From Gamarada debralockiae (taxonomy: Eukaryota; Ascomycota; Leotiomycetes; Helotiales; Hyphodiscaceae), in NCBI GenBank assembly GCA_002803225.1, contig NXFV01000700.1, forward strand, positions 62,001-126,000: 64,000 bases of DNA, written 5' to 3'. The position numbers were made by a program, and so were the translations under genes. Position 1 is the first letter of the stretch. Each line of letters begins with the position of its first letter. The notes beneath the pieces are model-generated. The model was not told the DNA's origin and did no database searches. It saw nothing but the letters and a program-made list of their open reading frames with translations. Positions 24,282 through 35,863 of this stretch are shown here, piece by piece.

Positions 24282-24387
24282 AAAATTACAGTCTGGGTAT
24301 CGCTCTAAACCCAGTTAAGAAACTCCATCGCTATGTTACCATTCAATTCGTCGTGTCCACCTACTAATCGTACACCGCAAATCAAAA

Positions 24388-24612
24388 GCTATCTTTGCCA
24401 AAGAAGTTCCGCCAACGAGCTCAAATATAGACCACCTCTGCGGAGGAAGTCCGGCCAAATAGCTGGACTGTAAGTCATCCGTGCAAATCATCTTACCGAG
24501 GAGCTCAGATATAAACCAGCTCTGCGGAGAGAGCCCCACCAGATAGCTGAAGACTCAGCCATCTGTGTAAACACTCCCACCAAAGTGCTCGAATCTAAGC
24601 CATTTCAGAGGT
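24388..24612 (+). repeat. diverged tandem repeat, two full copies and a partial third
   Basis: Unit of roughly 85-100 bases. Copies start near 24388, 24487 and 24571. Shared blocks are GAGCTCARATATARACCA, CTCTGCGGAG, CC..CCARATAGCTG and CATCYGTGYAAA. The third copy is partial (GTGCTCGAATCTAAGCCATT). Mismatches are again largely transitions. Confidence 0.7.
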
Positions 24613-24681
24613 CAAAGCTTCCCCCATATTGACAAGCTTCACTAGCAAATTCTCATAATTCCTAGGTCCAAAATCCATCGC

Positions 24682-25722
24682 CTAACTCAACGTAATCTCC
24701 TCTCCACTTTCCAGGATCACAGCTTCAGTACCCGTCCTACGATCAGGAAACTGCTCGCTACGAGGACTGATCACGCTCTCCACTTCCTCTCTCGGGTATT
24801 TCTCGATCTTCATCTTGGTGTTTGCGAAGCCGGAGATTTCTTTGTCGCCATCGTGCGCGGATATCCAGGCTTTGGCGATGAGGTTTTGTACTATTTCTAG
24901 ACCGCCGGGGAAGCCGGAGCAGATGTTGCCGCCCATATACCATGTATTCTGGACGCGGTCGAAGCAGTGGAGGAGTGCTGTCAAAGGGAGGGCAGCTTCG
25001 GAGATCAGGTGGGATGTTACGTAGGGAGCGAGCGTCTTGTAGCTGCAGCCGTGAGGAGAAAATATGACAGAGAGGGCGCGGTCGGGGATGGCATTTGAGA
25101 ACGTCGATTGGAAGGAGCGTGGGGTATCGGGTGGTGTATCGGTGAGGTTGTCGAAGGGGTTGTAGACTGATGGCGGACGGTATGTTATGCCTATGGCATT
25201 GTGAAGGCCAGTCCTGTCTAGCTTCTGTGGTATGAAGGCAACGGTCACCTCGCCGGGTGAGCCGCCGGGTGTGAGTGCTGGTACGGAGATTCGGTAGACG
25301 GTAGAGTTGGGTTTGATACGGGGGTCTTCCCATTTGGGGAGTGTGACAAGCTTGTCTGAGTCAAAGTACTTCCATCCTTTTATGACCTTGGCTGCTCCCG
25401 GTCCAGCTAAGATACGCGTCTTTCCTCCACTTGAGGGTAGCTGGGTGAGGGTATGTTCGTGGCAGTGGTCGGACTTCTGTTGGCTTATGATGACAAGGTC
25501 TGGTTGGGGGAGTTCTGTAAGGTTTGAGATACAAGCGGGTTGTTTCTGTCTTGATATCGAGAATTTGGGATGCCATATCTTGGAGGGACCCGACAGCCAT
25601 GGGTCAAGGAGGATAGTGAACTCGTTCGTCGGCTGTCCCGGTGAAGGAGGGAAAGGGAGGATGGGTCGGAAGGTGAGGAGGAACGAGGCGTCCGAGTTGA
25701 GATGTTTGACCGTAAGAGACAT
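24682..25722 (-). CDS. metallo-beta-lactamase-fold (UlaG-like) protein
   Basis: Single exon, 346 residues from the ATG at 25722. An in-frame ATG lies 21 codons upstream, but MSLTVKHLNSDASFLL begins the conserved fold. The N-terminal strand pair and FTILLDPWLSGPS fit the UlaG/MBL-superfamily start (nucleus-side LDPW). The metal region reads ISQQKSDHCHEHTL: the classical HxHxDH is altered to DHCHEH, with Gln-Gln-Lys in place of the usual first His context. ILAGPGAAKVIKGW and VTVAFIPQK follow the family layout. Proteins of this kind are common in filamentous fungi and are usually of unknown substrate. Whether metal binding is intact is uncertain. Confidence 0.7.
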   Translation of the reverse strand: MSLTVKHLNSDASFLLTFRPILPFPPSPGQPTNEFTILLDPWLSGPSKIWHPKFSISRQKQPACISNLTELPQPDLVIISQQKSDHCHEHTLTQLPSSGGKTRILAGPGAAKVIKGWKYFDSDKLVTLPKWEDPRIKPNSTVYRISVPALTPGGSPGEVTVAFIPQKLDRTGLHNAIGITYRPPSVYNPFDNLTDTPPDTPRSFQSTFSNAIPDRALSVIFSPHGCSYKTLAPYVTSHLISEAALPLTALLHCFDRVQNTWYMGGNICSGFPGGLEIVQNLIAKAWISAHDGDKEISGFANTKMKIEKYPREEVESVISPRSEQFPDRRTGTEAVILESGEEITLS

Positions 25723-28141
25723 GGTATGTTCAATGGTCCAAGATATCTTCGATGTGTTGAATGAGATAATCGAGAAGGTTCGCAACGCTCATGGTCCCCT
25801 CTGCCTGACTTTGCGGATGCAGCTCGTTCGACCAAACGGATGTCAGAGCTTGTGTGGTGGTTCTTGATATCTGAGAATACCCGCTCACGGTCGAATCCAT
25901 TGACTTGAAGGTGAGCTCTTATATCTCATTTCGGAGTGGAGATGACGAACTCTGAAATGAGGGACGGGCAAGGTGAAGAGGAGAGTAGTGGGGATTTTGT
26001 ACGTTCAAGGTGTTCCACAAGATCTCCTTGGAGGGCTTGGATAGCGTCATGAAAAAAAGGGCAGCTCGAGACGACAGATCAGCGCCCGCTCGGGGCTGAC
26101 CAGCTTACGGACTCGTCCCCTTCCTTGTAGATATCGCAATTTCTTGTTCGAGGATACTTGAAATAGACTTTTTCTTTCAGAATTCAAGGTCAGAGAAATG
26201 AGGCAATGGATGATTACTTCCTCATATTCAGCCGCGTTTTGAAGCCATGAAGCCGTCTCAAGTTCCTCGGGACTTCAACAACTGCGATTCTCAGATTTTA
26301 CCGATTGCCGCATTTCGTGTTCTCAGAACGAGGTCCAATATCAACTGCGCACGAAATCCGGTACAGGCTGCAAAGACGGCTCTTTGTTCCCGGCTGTGAT
26401 TGGCATGATTTTAGGTGTGATATTGAAAATCATCTGCATTGGGAAGGGATGTCTGTCGATCATCGCCTACCTCAAGCAAAATACGCGATGCTGGATGCAG
26501 GGGCGGACGACTCAAAAACGACAATCGGTCGCGGGTTCTGCACGATTGATTGGTGGTAACGGGCGATAGGCAGGAAAGGGCAGTCTTTGACGATCACACC
26601 CTTGAACATGAGAGATCACTGATGGCTCAGCTTTACATGGGGCCTATGGAAGATTTCAAGCCTCATTTGGGATTCATCATTTTGACAGAGTTTATGATAT
26701 GAGCTTCAGATCGCTCTAACCGGTATTGCCTCCAGTAGTGGCACATTCGGGCTTGTTTCGGTGAGCTTCAGACCCTCTGGCATTCCAAGTTCGAGACCCC
26801 AAGATTTTCAGGAGTCAGGACGGCATGTCGAGCCACGACGTAACACCAACAACCCCAGCAAGCTCGAGTCAAATTTTTAACAACGTGATGAGCTCTTGAC
26901 ACGCATCAAATCTCCCTGTCCAGGTACCGACTTGCTTCGTAATATATCTCTATCGTCCCTCTTCATCAACAGTATCACACCTCCTTCGGAAGCCGCACGG
27001 ATAACTATCAGCTAGCACTTAACAGATACCATCTTTCTACCTTTTGGGACCATGACCTAGAGAACCAGCATGAGCCTCCATCCACCTTCTTCCAAAAAGC
27101 CCCTCGAGCAGTTCTGTCTGGCGCCATCACGTTGCAATCACGTGCAAGCCGAAAATATCTTTCATGTGGGAGGACCACCAGAAGATGGCTCCATTGGGAA
27201 GTGAGCTTGATCAAAATGGTGTGCGGAGTGTGGAGAAACCGGCACACTTGTCCGATGGCTGTATTCAAATCGCGGAGGATTTTCAATATTCCTAGCTCTG
27301 GCACGCAGACTGCAGTGAGGATAAACACGGGTTGTCTCTCTTTTTCGGAAGCTCATTATTATTTTCCTGGGAACATCTCGGTATTTTTCTCCACACCAGT
27401 GTCTCCAAGTATCTTATGGTGGTACTTGCGAATTGGTTCAAAGGTCCTGGTGATACTCCCCGTCAATGATTGGATGGCGGAAAGCTTCGTTGGGCACCGT
27501 ACCTCGATTCTTCTCCTCCACTACAACACATCGACAATTCCTATGCTTGGTATTGGTTGGCACTCCCCATGGTCCATTGCCCACGGGCATCCATGCTGAA
27601 CATCCAGCAGCCCAGTATTGTCTTTACTCGTACACCGCTTACTACTTGCTGATGGCATTTTGTCCCTACTCATATTGATTTAGCTTCCAAGCAATTCAGC
27701 TTGCCCTCCATCCATCCAACTAGCTCTGTGGGGTCTTCGTTTGTTATTTATGGACACCGAATTCGTCGATCAATCAAAAGCATTCTCACGCTTCTCGTCA
27801 CTGAAAAACAGCTTTCCAGCTCCCTCCAAGCTTCCCATTAACCGAGCTAAACCCCACCTACCAAAGAGCTTGCGCTGGCTGATGTGAACTGCTCAGAACG
27901 AGGGGCAGGGCCACACCATTCTTCAAACACCAATTGTGTGAAGCCACAGGGAAGATAGCTTACACCCAAAGAAGCTCACCCATCCATCTTTATTCCCATT
28001 GTTCAATCCTTTTTGCTTTGTACCTCGATCAACGCCAGCTTCACAACCCCAAAATAATGCGAGGTCCCGCGATTACTATCGCCGTCAATTGAGAGCTCCC
28101 GCGATTACGATTACGAACATATCTAATCTCCCCACCAAGGA
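25723..28141. other. long gene-poor stretch
   Basis: 2.4 kb with no recognisable gene on either strand. The frames present (for example 27132-27599, plus) have unconvincing composition. The last ~400 bases probably contain the promoter and 5' UTR of the zinc-finger gene at 28142. Confidence 0.45.
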
Positions 28142-29717
28142 ATGGTGGGGTCTACATTGACGATGCCACCACGATCTTCGTTGACATCGTCCTTCTCCGT
28201 TTCGGATGCGAACAATGAAGTTGTCTGTCCGTTGAGAAATCAAGATGGCTCCAGCTGTCGCAAACGTTGCCTCGGCGTGAGTCCCTCTACTCTGCTGTTG
28301 TTGCTGTAACCCTCTCGAAAGCTCTGCACTTTTGCTTTTCTACAGATCAATTGTGGTAACAAGCGAGTTCGATGAGCAGGAAAAGCGATATCGGTCCATG
28401 CAAGAACATATTCGAAGAGCTCATCCGGAGCATTACATCTCGAAGCTTCCTGCGACGGAAGAGAGCTTCCAGTTGATGATCAATACCCCACCATCTGAAC
28501 GACCTCCTCCACCGACGAGCTCCAACCTAGGCCCGCAGGGTTTGTGCTATTCTAGGGAATTGATGAAGGACTGCTAACAAACGTAAAGGATACGGAAATG
28601 AGCGACACAGTTATTATGGCGAAGACTCGAGTGCCCCAAATACTCCCAGAAACCTAGATGATTACCACTCGGGTTCCATGCTACCAGCCGCTAGCGCTGC
28701 AGCAGCTCTCGCACAGCTACACAATCACAAACTCGAGACAGATTGGGAGTCGGAAGGGGTAGGTGACACCTTTGTTGCCAAAACTACAAACCTGACAGCT
28801 ATTAACATTTTTACAGGACTGGATGTCGGACACTGAGGCACACAAACAAGCAATGCGTTCGTCGATAGAGCTTCCTCCGATCCATTCAAACAACATCGAA
28901 CCTACAAGCGAACCATTTTCGCACCTCAATCCTCACCGCCGAAGAGAACTTTTACCCTCAATTCTTTCCACGTCGCCACCGGGACGATCATCGACTCTAC
29001 CTCCAATCCAAAGAAGCTCTGGACCGAACCGACCGCGAAAGCAGTCGCTGTCAAAGCGTGCAAGAGAACCCCAACACAAGAGACAAAAGTCGCGTGGAGA
29101 GAGCGCTGCGCACTTGAGACGTATGAGCTATGACCGAAAGGCATTCTCGGCTGAACCATCGTCTGCTTTGTCTGCGGCATACGGCAAACGATGGGAAGAC
29201 CTAATAGATGCTGCAACTTCGGCTACTGAAGAAGACGAAGAACGAACTCCAGTAAGTCCACCAATTCCCCCGGAAACTACAGACGCTCACTTCACAGGTT
29301 CCTCCATCCCCTATATCCGTCAATCGTGCCTCACTACCTCCTTTCTCCGCTTCTCACTTCCAAGGGTATCAAGCTTCACCTCTCCAACAAGCCCTCACCC
29401 CACCTTCATACCAACCCGAAGCTCCTGAACCTTTCCCGTCTGTCGAAAGCGGCGAAAGTGGGGAAAACTTTCATATCGAATCTCGCGGCCTTTCAGACTC
29501 GTCGCCCAGTTTTTCTTCCGTTAGCACTCAGATATACTGCGCAGCATGTCAAGGCATATCTTTACTTAGAGAATCTTATGCATGTACAGAATGTATATGT
29601 GGTATATGTCAAGCGTGCGTTGATGTTCTTATGGCTGAACAAGGGGCACGGCGGAAATGCCCACGCTGTGCCACCATAGGGGGGCGCTTCAAACCATTTC
29701 AGCTGGATATCAGATAA
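28142..29717 (+). CDS. protein with N-terminal C2H2 finger and C-terminal RING-like Cys cluster
   Basis: Five exons: 28142-28276, 28380-28539, 28589-28758, 28817-29251, 29298-29717; 439 residues. The N-terminal zinc finger is split by intron 1: exon 1 supplies VVCPLRNQDGSSCRKRCLG and exon 2 supplies EKRYRSMQEHIRRAHPEHY, together a C2H2 finger (C-x8-C ... H-x4-H) followed by ISKLPATEESFQLMINTPP. The middle is Pro/Ser-rich and disordered, with basic patches (KRAREPQHKRQKSR). The C-terminus (about residues 375-439) has YCAACQG, CTECICGICQAC and RKCPRCATIGGRF, a Cys-rich RING-like zinc module, ending at FQLDIR. I recall similar fungal proteins of unknown function; a nuclear role is inferred. The alternative start at 28245 would delete the finger and uses the wrong frame. 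Confidence 0.8.
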
Positions 29718-30620
29718 TCATTCGTTTTTTTCATGGGGGAGCCAAAAACAGGGATTGGTAAGGAGTTCTTGCTTTTGGAAACTCATAGAGGCGCATTGGA
29801 GAGGCAGGGCCCTGGCGTTTTGCTTTCTACAGGATCATTGGATATGGGCTCTGACTTTAGTTATATTGGCATTTTGGGAACGACACGGATTTCTTCTTCT
29901 GTTATGAGACCTTCATGAGACGTAAAGCAAATCTAGGCTGATGTTTATAGTTTCAACTTTTAAACTATCTTCTTACTATATATCTTGTTTCGACCTAGCG
30001 TTGATGTTCGGAGAGGGAGTAAGTTTAGATTGTCTCTCCCCTATTGTCCTCGACGTTGGTGACTCCACTAACCCCAGCTCTCACGCGTTCAGTTGGAAGG
30101 TGGTTTTTGCAATTAAGTGTCTCATGTTGATCAAGTAGGATCAAGTAGAGAGGGCCATATCTCAGCAACCGCAACAATTGAGGGGCTCCATGTTTCCACC
30201 AGACACCAAGCTCTGGCCCATGTGCCCAAATTCTGGGAGCTTTCAATCGTTAAACTTGAATGAGAACGAATAATGTCCAGGGAGCAGGACTCGCCTGGTG
30301 TAGACGCACTCAACCTTCCATTGTTGCTCTGTGTATAGCCAGTGAGACGAAGGATGGAGCTTTTCTCAAGGCCTCTTTTTGGTCCGAATCGTTTTCACAA
30401 AGCAAAGCATGTTGATTCTTGATATCACGAAGTCAAGTGCTCAAAAACATCATATCCTTCTCTATAATGATATATTCAATGTATGCTTTCAACCCTTTAA
30501 CCCTTTATCAGAGGCAAACCCCTCAAATGCACGTAGGCAATTACCTAGAACCTCAGGAATTCCCAACCCAAGAACGAAAACCCAGTTCTGGTGAACAAGA
30601 AAACCACACACCTAAAGAAC
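29718..30620. other. 3' regions of convergent genes
   Basis: Between the stop of the zinc-finger gene and the stop of the minus-strand gene ending at 30621. No coding region or repeat is recognised. Confidence 0.5.
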
Positions 30621-31496
30621 TCACTCCTCACTAACCATCTTCTTCTCATCCCGTCTCCTAAACTCCATCTGCTTCAACTCTCTCAATTCCCTCACAACAT
30701 CATCACACAAGCTCCGAGCTCTGCGATCTCCCAACCACCAACAAAGACTCTTCGCAGCCACACCAACCCTAACCGCCTTGCCTTCACTCGCCTCACTCGA
30801 TCCACTCTGGCTCTCCATATCCGCATCCTCACCTATCCCCATCCCACCCTCTTCCAACCCCTTAACCACAACCTCGCCCCACGCATACAAATCCCGCATA
30901 AGTCTCACAGCCTCAGCTTCAGCGCGATGCGGCGCCATGCCATCATTGCGCGCTTTGCGCCACGTATGCGTACAGATCACGGAAATGTTGTCCATGAGCG
31001 TGGCTTCGCGGCCGGAGTTGATGGCAGAGTGGTAGGGAGGAGGCGGGGAGTAGGGAGGGTAGCGTCGGGTGCTGATTCGATGGTGGCGGCGGAGGGAGGA
31101 CAGGTGGGTCGTTGAGGCGTCGAGACAGGCGTTGTAGAGGGTTATGAAGTGGAAGTAGCGCTGTTCTTGGATGCTAAGACTAGGCCGAATAGTGTCGGTT
31201 GAGATGTTGGAGAAGGGCGTTTGGTTGGAAAGGTGTGTTTGGACTGGAGAGCCTGGTGGGGTGAGGGAGTTGGGGATTGTTGGTTTGCGAGGGATGTTGA
31301 GGGGTTGTTGGTTGCTGGTTGCTGGTATTCGAAACCAGCCTGGGGCGGCACGGCGGATTCTTTCGAACGGAGAGGGCGTGTAGAGGACATCGTTTCCTCC
31401 GGGGAGGGGCACGTAGGACTGAAACGGATCGTTCGGAACGTAGGTAATGCTATATTGGTTGGAGGGTGTCCTGGTATTGGTAATATGGACGAAATG
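30621..31496 (-). CDS. hypothetical fungal protein, 5' end unresolved
   Basis: One open frame, about 290 codons. The N-terminal part is Pro-rich (PLPGGNDVLYTPSPFERIRR) and the C-terminal half looks folded: RYFHFITLYNACLDASTTHL, HTWRKARNDGM, EAVRLMRDLYAWGEVVVKGL, VAAKSLCWWLGDRRARSLCDD, typical of an all-helical domain. No family name is known to me. The frame is open back to 31496 but has no ATG in the conserved-looking N-terminal part. An ATG at 31521 (MNYPLQ) reads in a different frame, and a third frame also looks coding for a stretch. So either a 5' exon is missed, or the gene carries small indels, or the assembly has errors here. Confidence 0.5.
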   Translation of the reverse strand, partial: HFVHITNTRTPSNQYSITYVPNDPFQSYVPLPGGNDVLYTPSPFERIRRAAPGWFRIPATSNQQPLNIPRKPTIPNSLTPPGSPVQTHLSNQTPFSNISTDTIRPSLSIQEQRYFHFITLYNACLDASTTHLSSLRRHHRISTRRYPPYSPPPPYHSAINSGREATLMDNISVICTHTWRKARNDGMAPHRAEAEAVRLMRDLYAWGEVVVKGLEEGGMGIGEDADMESQSGSSEASEGKAVRVGVAAKSLCWWLGDRRARSLCDDVVRELRELKQMEFRRRDEKKMVSEE

Positions 31497-31790
31497 TCAA
31501 AAGTTGAAGGGGGTAATTCATGAGATCCGTCTTCCGCAGTGACCGAGGAGGAAAGGAAAGGAGTCTACAGCTCCCTGAGCTCATACAAATATGTAATCGA
31601 CGCGCTAGTGCTGTGACTCATACGCGTCGCCCAAATAACTCCAGTGAATCTCCCCCTTACTTTGGTCACGTGATACTAATCGTGACAGAGGGGAGATATA
31701 CTTGTCCTACTAGGAATCCTCTTCGCTGGGGCTATTATCTTACAGAAGCTTTACAAATAACTACTAACGCCTTGACACTGGAAAGCACTA

Positions 31791-34700
31791 TTAACATACA
31801 ACTATACATCCACCCCTTGCGAGTACTGCTTGTTGTTTAATGCACTGCCAACAGATCTTATTAGGCGCAAGGAAGAATGGTCTCAACTGCTGCGCCAGTA
31901 CCGCGGCAACTGCCAGTCTCGCGATCCAATTGCCGCCCGCTCGAACTACATAAGCATTGTCTGGGGCGTCGAGTAATTCGTCCCAACTATCGATTGATGT
32001 GATCGGTTCGAATTCCTCACGATTGCTGTCCATATCCACATGGTCGCAATCTTCGAGTCGGGTGCACATTCGTTGTTCAGTTTGGCCAGTTATCAAGCCG
32101 ACAAGGTCTAGGTCGGCGACCCAATTGCTACTGTCAAAGGCTTGAATGACTGCCTGTAGGACAAATACCTCTTTGTCATAAAGTCCATGATCTCTGACAT
32201 TGAGCGCAGGCTCGTATCCAGTGAATCGAAGATGGAAGGAAGTCTCTTCGAAGTTCTTCTCTATTTTGCCGTCGAAATTCGCATGATTTATCTGTTTCCA
32301 GGTGCTATACTCCGCCTTCTTGATCTCCAGGCTCTTCGGGGAGACGAGAAATGCCAAGCCTGGTCTGCCAATGTTTCCGACAGTTCGGGTAATAACAGCA
32401 GGTTTTGGAACTTCGTACGGATCCCGTAATAGGTATTCAGCAATGTAAAGCGAATTCCCAAACGAAAGGGCGGTCACACCAAGAAGGTCCAGCGGGTCAA
32501 TGTCGGCGGTCCCATGCTCAAACATAGCAATGCACGCAAACGCTTTTGCATCAGATGCATTTTCTTGGGCCCATCGAGCTTTGGATAGCGGTTGCGATGT
32601 GACTCGCAGATCAATAAGGGCATCCGTTAACCCTTCATATAACTTGGAAGCTGTATAGAGCGTATCAAGAGCTTTTAACTGCTCACGGCAATTGTGAGTC
32701 CAGACGGGCTGGAGGGCGTCCGTGTTTTCAAAGAGATGAGTTGCTAGTCTGTCACGATCAACTTCATCACTTCTTAAGGCCTGCAAGATCTCATCGATGG
32801 TGAGCTCTTGCAATACTGGAAGTGGACCTGAGTCGTCTGCGCCAAAATCACCCGTGCCAAAATCATCCGTACGTGGTGTAGATGTGGAGCTCGCTGCTTC
32901 TCCGGATAGATGTTCTTGTTTGGAATATACTGCAATATCATCATCACTGCCAAACCAAAGAACCCAATCGCAGAGCTTTGGTAAGGTGAAACGTTCGTCA
33001 ATGTACCATTTCTGAGGACACCCGTGAGACTCTTTGTATTCCTCCCGCTCCAGTGATCGGCAGGGAGGGATATGGAGCGTATTATTACCACTTTGAATAG
33101 TTGGTGCACGCTCCGGAATCAATACGGTACTGTTGTGCTGGAAATCATATTCTGCGAGTGATATAACACCTTTCGGCCGGCCGCTGGACAGAGATGATTT
33201 TCGGTACAAGCTATACGTCTCAGAGGTACTGGTATTCTCGATCACTCTGAGAGCAGCCGGTGAAAGAACACCTGCCTTTCCTGGTATGGTCCAGGCCTCA
33301 TACTCGTACTTAGGGGCGCCGCTCTCAGACGCCAATATTGTGAAACCGGTTAAAGTGTTGAACGAGTACCTCGATATATCGTCTTCTTCTCCTCTTTCAG
33401 GACTCTGTTCTGCTCAAAAGCGCATATCCAGCGCCTGTGGGTGTTGCAAGTCTCAGTACCAGATTGGACGGCTTTCGGAACAAGCGAGGCAAATTCGATA
33501 CTCCTGGTACTATCTCTCAGTTGGAAATCGGGATGATTCTTATGGTTATGATCGTCATGCTGAGTTTTCTCTTCCGGGGATAGGTCGAAAGAATTCCATG
33601 GGTCTCTGTGATAGAGTATAAGAGAATTCTCGATGGATAAATCACACACAATATCTTGCGTGAGATTTCTTCGAAGCCAAGCAATCTTCTGTTCATTATC
33701 CGAATAACTCTGGAACACTTTGAGTGTTCTAGTAAAGATACGGCGATCTGAAAGCTTGAAAAGCCTCGGCAAGCTCGCTTTCGATTCACCTAGGAAAGTT
33801 GTGGCTCGTCGTCGACCCCACGCAACAAGTCTGTCGGCATCTTCTCGTTCAGTACCCGAGGTATCCATATATCGTTTGGCGGCATGGCGCAGCAGTTTGA
33901 GCCAGCGCGGTGGACGCCCAACAAGTAGATGTCCTCCATTGAAGAAGTTTGATAACTCCAAAAAGAATGTGCAAAGCTTTTCTGTGTCCTCGCCTTTTCT
34001 CCACCAGCCCCGAGTCGCGCAACCAATTGTGATAAAAAGCAGATTTGAAAAAGGGACTCGCGAGTTGGCTTCCTCGATGCAACCCGTAGAAAGGACAGCT
34101 TTCCCGTAATAACGGAGGTGCGACAGTGGTAAAGACCATGTTATTCCTCGATCGCCTAGCATAGGGGTGCTTCGGAGACCGAGAGTGATGATGCCTCCTG
34201 GAACAACTAAAGGATCATTTTGTTCAATAAGCTTGCTGACCCCTGAGACCACGTTCATATCCGGGTAGATATGCCATGCCAGAAGTCCAAGCAGGACTTC
34301 AGGATCATGGACATCGTGGGGCATTCCTTGTACCACTTTGTCTAACGTTGTCATGGCTTTATACCACGCACTCTTCACACAGGTGTAGATATCGGGTCCG
34401 GAAGAAAGCGACCTTTCGATGCTCTGGGCAATAAGTTTCAGTTGACTTTGCTGTCGAAAGTGAGCCGCGTCCGCTGTTTGCAGCCATGACCTATACTGTT
34501 TAGAGACATTTTCGAGGACATGTATATTAAAGCTCACCTAGCGCTTGCGTCCCAATCTGCTAGATCCTTCCTATTAAGCTTGATCTGAGAGGCAGTGATC
34601 TCTGATATGCTATATTCTGCTCCTTGGACCTGCTTTTGCAGAATCCGTTGTCGAATTGAGACAAGCTCAGTCCATATTGAAATAGCCTCTGGTCCTTTGA

Positions 34701-35133
34701 ACATGTAGGCAAGCATGCAAGCTAAGAGATGAACCGCGATTGCCCCTTTACCAGACGTTGCAGCAGCCCAAATTCCTGTTCCATCAGCACCGACATGTGG
34801 CGCGAAGGCTCCGTGTTCCGCGGAACCTTTCGGGTTGAATTTACGGTTTTTGGAAATCTCTGATGCTCGTTTGCCGTACGCTTCTATGAGGTGGGGGACT
34901 TTTGGTAAGTCATCTTGGACAAACAAGACCTCTAGTTTGCGAGTGATGACATGGAAAAGGCCGTCCTCAGCTTCTTTCTTCCGTTTTATAGAGAGACAAT
35001 TGCCAACATCCTCGTATTCTTTGGGGGCAGTGAATTTGATAAGTGAGAAGTCGAGGTTGAGGCTGATGATTGACAATGCATTCTTCTGAGAGCCAGAAAC
35101 TGCGGCAAGGGAGAGATCTCCAATTTGAGCCAT
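31791..35133 (-). CDS. large conserved-looking fungal protein of unknown function (1081 aa)
   Basis: Three exons on the minus strand: 34538-35133, 33460-34490, 31791-33409. The two short introns (47 and 50 nt) restore one frame of 1081 residues. Visible landmarks are LSIKRKKEAEDGLFH, HGAFAPHVGADGTGIWAAAT (a Gly/Ala-rich segment), GAIAVHLLACMLAYMF, WLQTADAAHFRQQ near the exon 1/2 join, VPGGIITLGLRSTPM, and at the C-terminus YVVRAGGNWIARLAVAAVLAQQLRPFFLAP. No catalytic motif, zinc cluster, helicase or NACHT signature is seen. There are moderately hydrophobic stretches but no clear membrane topology. The protein seems to belong to a widespread group of uncharacterised ascomycete proteins (memory, not search). 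Intron 2 (donor GTACTG) is needed to connect SLVPKAVQSG to RYSFNTLTGFTILASESG. Without it the gene would look like two genes. Confidence 0.7.
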
Positions 35134-35359
35134 GGCTATTCTTCAACGGTGGCTGCGAGAAAGAGGGACGAAAGAGGGAGCTGGCAGTGATAATAGTTGA
35201 GGAAATGGCAATTCACGGTTTATTGTTCGTGGCTGTGGCGTAGGCGCCTGGAACACGTACCGGCTCGGATTGGTCAAAGTATTAATTGGGCTTGCCAGGC
35301 TGTGCTCGACCTGCATTTCATAGGATTCTGTTTGAGTGGCTAGGAATTAAAAAAGCAAT

Positions 35360-35863
35360 TTACACGAGCATCAGGAAGCATAGTAACAGCGAAGGGTATG
35401 AACTGCTCTTAATTTTCCGAAAGTGATTTCTGGACTGGTCTGGAACTGTCATAGGACAGTCGTTGATCGGCACATTGTCATCAGCGACCATCTCTTCCTT
35501 GACGCAGGATAGAATGCCTCCATTGCCGATAACCGCCAGCGGAGTGATCCTCCATCGCGGGGAAGTGATGCGATTCTGAGGGCGAAACGTGCTTGCAGAA
35601 GCCCGAGAGACCGGCAGGTACGAATAATGATTGCGGTCAAGGCGAGAAGGCTTGTTAAATCCGTAACGGATTCCGCTGAAACCACCGAAGTTGTGGTAGT
35701 TTGTAGGATAGGTAGTACGTCTGACGGGCGAGGCACCTTTCACCGGTATGGCCACTTGGGCTTGGGCTGTTGCTCTGATTTCTTCGTCCATTCTGGAGAC
35801 TCTGGAGCGCATCATCGACAGAGTGTGGTGAGGAAGATGAAGAGCATCGACGGAAAGTCGCAT
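35360..35863 (-). CDS. unrecognised ORF, 167 codons (doubtful gene)
   Basis: Starts at the ATG at 35863 (MRLSVDALHLPHHTL) and runs uninterrupted. It is Arg/Ser-rich in the middle (RNHYSYLPVSRASASTF) with a short hydrophobic end (LLLCFLMLV). No family is recognised. It lies just upstream of the 1081-residue gene on the same strand. Composition is plausible but not decisive. Confidence 0.3.
   Translation of the reverse strand: MRLSVDALHLPHHTLSMMRSRVSRMDEEIRATAQAQVAIPVKGASPVRRTTYPTNYHNFGGFSGIRYGFNKPSRLDRNHYSYLPVSRASASTFRPQNRITSPRWRITPLAVIGNGGILSCVKEEMVADDNVPINDCPMTVPDQSRNHFRKIKSSSYPSLLLCFLMLV

Larger units (their letters stand above)
23554..24681. other. intergenic with diverged tandem repeats
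   Basis: Non-coding stretch between two convergent genes. It contains two separate sets of diverged direct repeats, listed individually. No gene is seen. Confidence 0.6.

Noticed and set aside
26780..26820. Possible tRNA B-box (GTTCGAGACCCC)
   Set aside because: No A-box, acceptor stem or anticodon arm could be folded around it.
33335..33350. Reading 31791-33335, 33350-34537 and 34534-35133 as three separate minus-strand genes
   Set aside because: Two short GT-AG introns (34491-34537, 33410-33459) join them into one frame with matching phases; the apparent starts are non-ATG or intronic.
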